From assembly GCF_029433855.1 (NCBI RefSeq), contig NZ_JAROAU010000003.1:2388858-2452857 (forward strand): a DNA stretch of 64,000 bases, given 5' to 3'. Below are positions 61,536 to 64,000 of this stretch, in pieces. Both the position numbers and the translations under genes were made by a program. Within the stretch, counting starts at the first letter, position 1. Every line of letters starts with the position of its first letter. This DNA is from Candidatus Kosakonia sp. 282A-S69. GTDB taxonomy: Bacteria > Pseudomonadota > Gammaproteobacteria > Enterobacterales > Enterobacteriaceae. Below the pieces are notes generated by a model that saw only the letters and a program-made list of their open reading frames with translations, was not told the origin of the DNA and ran no database searches.

Positions 61536-63902
61536 ATGAAAACGCTGAAGAACTGGACGTTACAAAAACAGAGCGCTCATCACCTTGAGCTACTGATTGA
61601 CGGGCAACATACGCTCTGCCTCTATGTGCTGGAAGCGAACCTGTTTCGCGTGCTGATTAAGCGCAAGGGCGAGCTGGCGCTGGCGCGTACCTGGAGCATC
61701 GCGCCAAACGAGGATGTGCCGTGGGAGGGGCGCAGCCGTGAAGATCTGAGCGGTTTTAGCCTGCCCGCGTGGAAGCTTGAGCAGCAGCAGGAGGCGCTGA
61801 CCGTTGAGAGCGCGGAACTGCGTGTGACAGTGCATCAACCGTTATGGCTGGAGTGGCACTACCGTAATGAAGCGGGCGAGTGGCAGTGGCTGGCAGGCGA
61901 TCGCCCGACCAGCGCTTATCAAATGAATGCTCACGGCGACGGCGTAGCGCACTACCTCAGCCGTAAAAAGGAGGAGCGTTTTTACGGCCTTGGCGAGAAA
62001 GCGGGCAACCTGCAGCGCACCGGCCAGCGTTACGAGATGCGCAACCTTGATGCAATGGGCTACAACGCGGCGAGCACCGACCCGCTCTATAAACATGTCC
62101 CCTTCACCCTCACCCGCCGGGATGATGTCAGCTACGGGCTGTTTTATGACAACCTCAGCAGCTGCTGGCTGGATCTTGGCAATGAGATCGATAACTACCA
62201 CACTGCATATCGCCGCTGGCAGGCGGAAGCGGGCGATATCGATTACTACATCTTTACCGGCGCGCGCGCGCTGGATGTCACCAAAGCCTTTGTGCGCCTG
62301 ACGGGCAAAACCCTCTTCGGGCCGAAGTGGAGCCTCGGCTACAGCGGCTCAACCATGCACTACACCGATGCGCCGGATGCGCAAAACCAGCTGATGAACT
62401 TTATCCGACTGTGTGAAGAGCATGCGATCCCCTGCGACTCGTTCCAGCTCTCGTCGGGTTACACCTCAATCAATGGCAAACGCTACGTCTTTAACTGGAA
62501 CTACGACAAAGTGCCGCAGCCGAAGGTGATGAGCCAGGCGTTTCACGATGCCGGGCTGAAACTGGCGGCCAATATCAAACCCTGTCTGTTGCAGGATCAC
62601 CCGCGCTACCAGGAAGTGGCAGAGCGAGGGCTGTTTATCCGCGATTCGGAGAGTCCTGGGCCGGAGCGCTCCAGCTTCTGGGATGATGAGGGCTCGCATC
62701 TCGATTTCACTAACCCGCAGACCATCGCCTGGTGGCAGCAAGGCGTGACCAAACAACTGCTGGAGATGGGTATCGACTCCACCTGGAATGATAATAACGA
62801 GTTCGAAGTGTGGGATGGCGAAGCGCGCTGCGCGGGCTTTGGTCAGGAGATCGCCATCAAACATATCCGCCCGGTGATGCCGCTATTAATGATGCGCGCC
62901 TCGATGGAAGCGCAGCAGCGTTTCGCGCCGGATAAACGCCCCTATCTCATCTCCCGCTCCGGCTGCGCCGGGATGCAGCGTTATGTGCAGACCTGGAGCG
63001 GCGATAACTGCACTAACTGGCAGACGCTGCGCTATAACACCCGCATGGGTCTGGGGATGAGTTTGTCCGGCCTCTATAACGTCGGACACGATGTCGGCGG
63101 CTTCTCCGGCGATAAACCGGATGCCGAACTGTTTGTGCGCTGGGTGCAAAACGGCGTGATGCATCCGCGTTTTACGATCCACTCGTGGAATGATGACCAG
63201 ACGGTAAACGAGCCGTGGATGTACCCGGCGGTAACGCCGGCGATCCGCAGCGCCATTGAGCTGCGCTACCGCCTGCTGCCCTACCTTTATACCCTGCTGT
63301 GGCAGGCGCATGCCGATGACGAACCGATGCTGCGCCCGACCTTCCTCGATCATGAGCACGATGCGCAGACCTTCGAGGAGTGCGACGACTTCCTGCTCGG
63401 ACGCGATCTGCTGGTGGCCAGCGTCGTTGAGCCGGGCCAGCGCGAGCGCGCGCTCTGGCTGCCTGCCAATGAGAGCGGCTGGTACGATTTTTATACCGGG
63501 ACGTGGTATGCGCCAGGTCAGTGGGTGACGCTGGATGCGCCGCTGGAGAAGCTGCCGCTGCTGGTACGCGCCGGTGCCGGTCTACCGCTAAGCGACCGCA
63601 TTCGTCATGTGGAGGCGAAAAGCGATACCTTCCGCGAACTGCAACTCTTCCCGCTGAAAGGCACCGGGCATTCCAGCGGCCTGCTGTTTGAGGATGATGG
63701 CGAGTCGTGGGGTTATAAAGAGGGGAATGCGCTGTGGTTAAGCTGGGAGATGGTCTGCGACAGCGAGACGATCCATCTGGAGATTACCGCGCGCGGCGAT
63801 TATCGCCCGGCATGGCAGACGCTGGATATTACCTTGCCCGCCGGCGAAAAGCGCCGGTTAGTGATTAACGGCGAGCCGGCAACGGCGTGGTCATTCAGGT
63901 AA
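61536..63902 (+). CDS. Glycoside hydrolase family 31 enzyme
   Basis: A 788-residue retaining alpha-glycosidase. The N-terminal beta-sandwich (residues about 1-245) contains GLGEKAGNLQRTGQRYEMRN, followed by the catalytic (beta/alpha)8 barrel. The nucleophile is D419 (STWNDNNEFE, equivalent to W-DMNE) and the acid/base D490 (TWSGDNCTNW). No signal peptide, so it is cytoplasmic and acts on an imported substrate. The specificity (glucoside, xyloside, sulfoquinovoside or other) cannot be fixed by eye. A GGAAG site precedes ATG 61536. Co-transcribed with the ExuT-like transporter and probably controlled by the divergent LacI protein. Confidence 0.93.
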   Translation: MKTLKNWTLQKQSAHHLELLIDGQHTLCLYVLEANLFRVLIKRKGELALARTWSIAPNEDVPWEGRSREDLSGFSLPAWKLEQQQEALTVESAELRVTVHQPLWLEWHYRNEAGEWQWLAGDRPTSAYQMNAHGDGVAHYLSRKKEERFYGLGEKAGNLQRTGQRYEMRNLDAMGYNAASTDPLYKHVPFTLTRRDDVSYGLFYDNLSSCWLDLGNEIDNYHTAYRRWQAEAGDIDYYIFTGARALDVTKAFVRLTGKTLFGPKWSLGYSGSTMHYTDAPDAQNQLMNFIRLCEEHAIPCDSFQLSSGYTSINGKRYVFNWNYDKVPQPKVMSQAFHDAGLKLAANIKPCLLQDHPRYQEVAERGLFIRDSESPGPERSSFWDDEGSHLDFTNPQTIAWWQQGVTKQLLEMGIDSTWNDNNEFEVWDGEARCAGFGQEIAIKHIRPVMPLLMMRASMEAQQRFAPDKRPYLISRSGCAGMQRYVQTWSGDNCTNWQTLRYNTRMGLGMSLSGLYNVGHDVGGFSGDKPDAELFVRWVQNGVMHPRFTIHSWNDDQTVNEPWMYPAVTPAIRSAIELRYRLLPYLYTLLWQAHADDEPMLRPTFLDHEHDAQTFEECDDFLLGRDLLVASVVEPGQRERALWLPANESGWYDFYTGTWYAPGQWVTLDAPLEKLPLLVRAGAGLPLSDRIRHVEAKSDTFRELQLFPLKGTGHSSGLLFEDDGESWGYKEGNALWLSWEMVCDSETIHLEITARGDYRPAWQTLDITLPAGEKRRLVINGEPATAWSFR

Positions 63903-63908
63903 AAAAAT

Positions 63909-63990
63909 GCCGGATGGCGGCTGCGCCTTATCCGGCCTACACAAGCAGAACGATCCCGCAGGCCGGATAAGCGTTTACGCGCCATCCGGC
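63909..63990. repeat. BIME after the GH31 gene
   Basis: A REP unit starting GCCGGATGGCGGC and ending TTATCCGGCCTAC is followed by the inverse unit starting AGGCCGGATAAGCG and ending GCCATCCGGC. Confidence 0.88.
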
Positions 63991-64000
63991 ATCTGCTCCT

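Overview
The window is chromosomal DNA from a member of the Enterobacteriaceae. It resembles Enterobacter, Kosakonia, Lelliottia and their relatives, but I cannot fix the genus. The frame is the conserved E. coli-type block that runs, in the orientation given, potI-potH-potG-potF, ybjN, rimK, nfsA, ybjM, ybjL, rybB, ybjJ, mdfA, ybjG, deoR, dacC, gstB, yliI, bssR, then rimO, gsiD-C-B-A, moeA-moeB, ybiY-ybiW, ybiV, ybiU. REP/BIME palindromes of the enterobacterial type lie between several genes.

Layout. From 1 to 17.6 kb is core genome: putrescine uptake, RimK ribosomal modification, nitroreductase, the small RNA RybB (9205-9283), two MFS transporters, a PAP2 phosphatase, DeoR, penicillin-binding protein 6 and a sugar dehydrogenase. 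Against E. coli, grxA and ybjC are missing between nfsA and ybjM, and a small membrane protein sits where rcdA (ybjK) would be. From 17.6 to 28.8 kb is bssR followed by a run of small accessory units: an SH3-type protein, HxlR with a zinc alcohol dehydrogenase and a histidine phosphatase, a Fur-box-linked siderophore-esterase-like protein, DUF2625, DUF3828, a LysE exporter, a DeoR regulator with a nucleotidyltransferase, a MocR regulator facing a drug/metabolite transporter, and a cupin. rimO follows at 28.9-30.2 kb.

From 30.3 to 45.3 kb a 15-kb accessory block fills the rimO-gsiD interval, where E. coli has yliE/yliF. It holds three modules: (a) a lac-type locus with a LacI-family repressor and LacY but only a short lacZ relic, followed by a GrpB-family protein; (b) an AT-rich, translationally coupled operon of class III aminotransferase, zinc dehydrogenase, HAD phosphatase and MFS transporter, behind about 1.5 kb of non-coding AT-rich DNA; (c) an amidohydrolase, MFS transporter and short-chain dehydrogenase operon with a divergent LysR gene. 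A short palindrome related to GTCCGC...AAGCGGAC recurs at the edges of these modules.

From 45.3 to 52.9 kb are the glutathione importer genes gsiABCD and the molybdenum cofactor genes moeA-moeB. From 53 to 58.8 kb are a glycyl radical enzyme and its activase (ybiW, ybiY), the HAD phosphatase ybiV and the DUF1479 gene ybiU. The same 18-bp operator-like sequence (AACTTTCGAATGAAAG core) precedes ybiY, ybiV and ybiU, which suggests one small regulon. The window ends with a carbohydrate module: a LacI regulator, an ExuT-like MFS transporter and a GH31 glycosidase.

The strongest candidates for undescribed biology are the aminotransferase-dehydrogenase-phosphatase-exporter operon (34997-39170) and the shared operator linking ybiYW, ybiV and ybiU.
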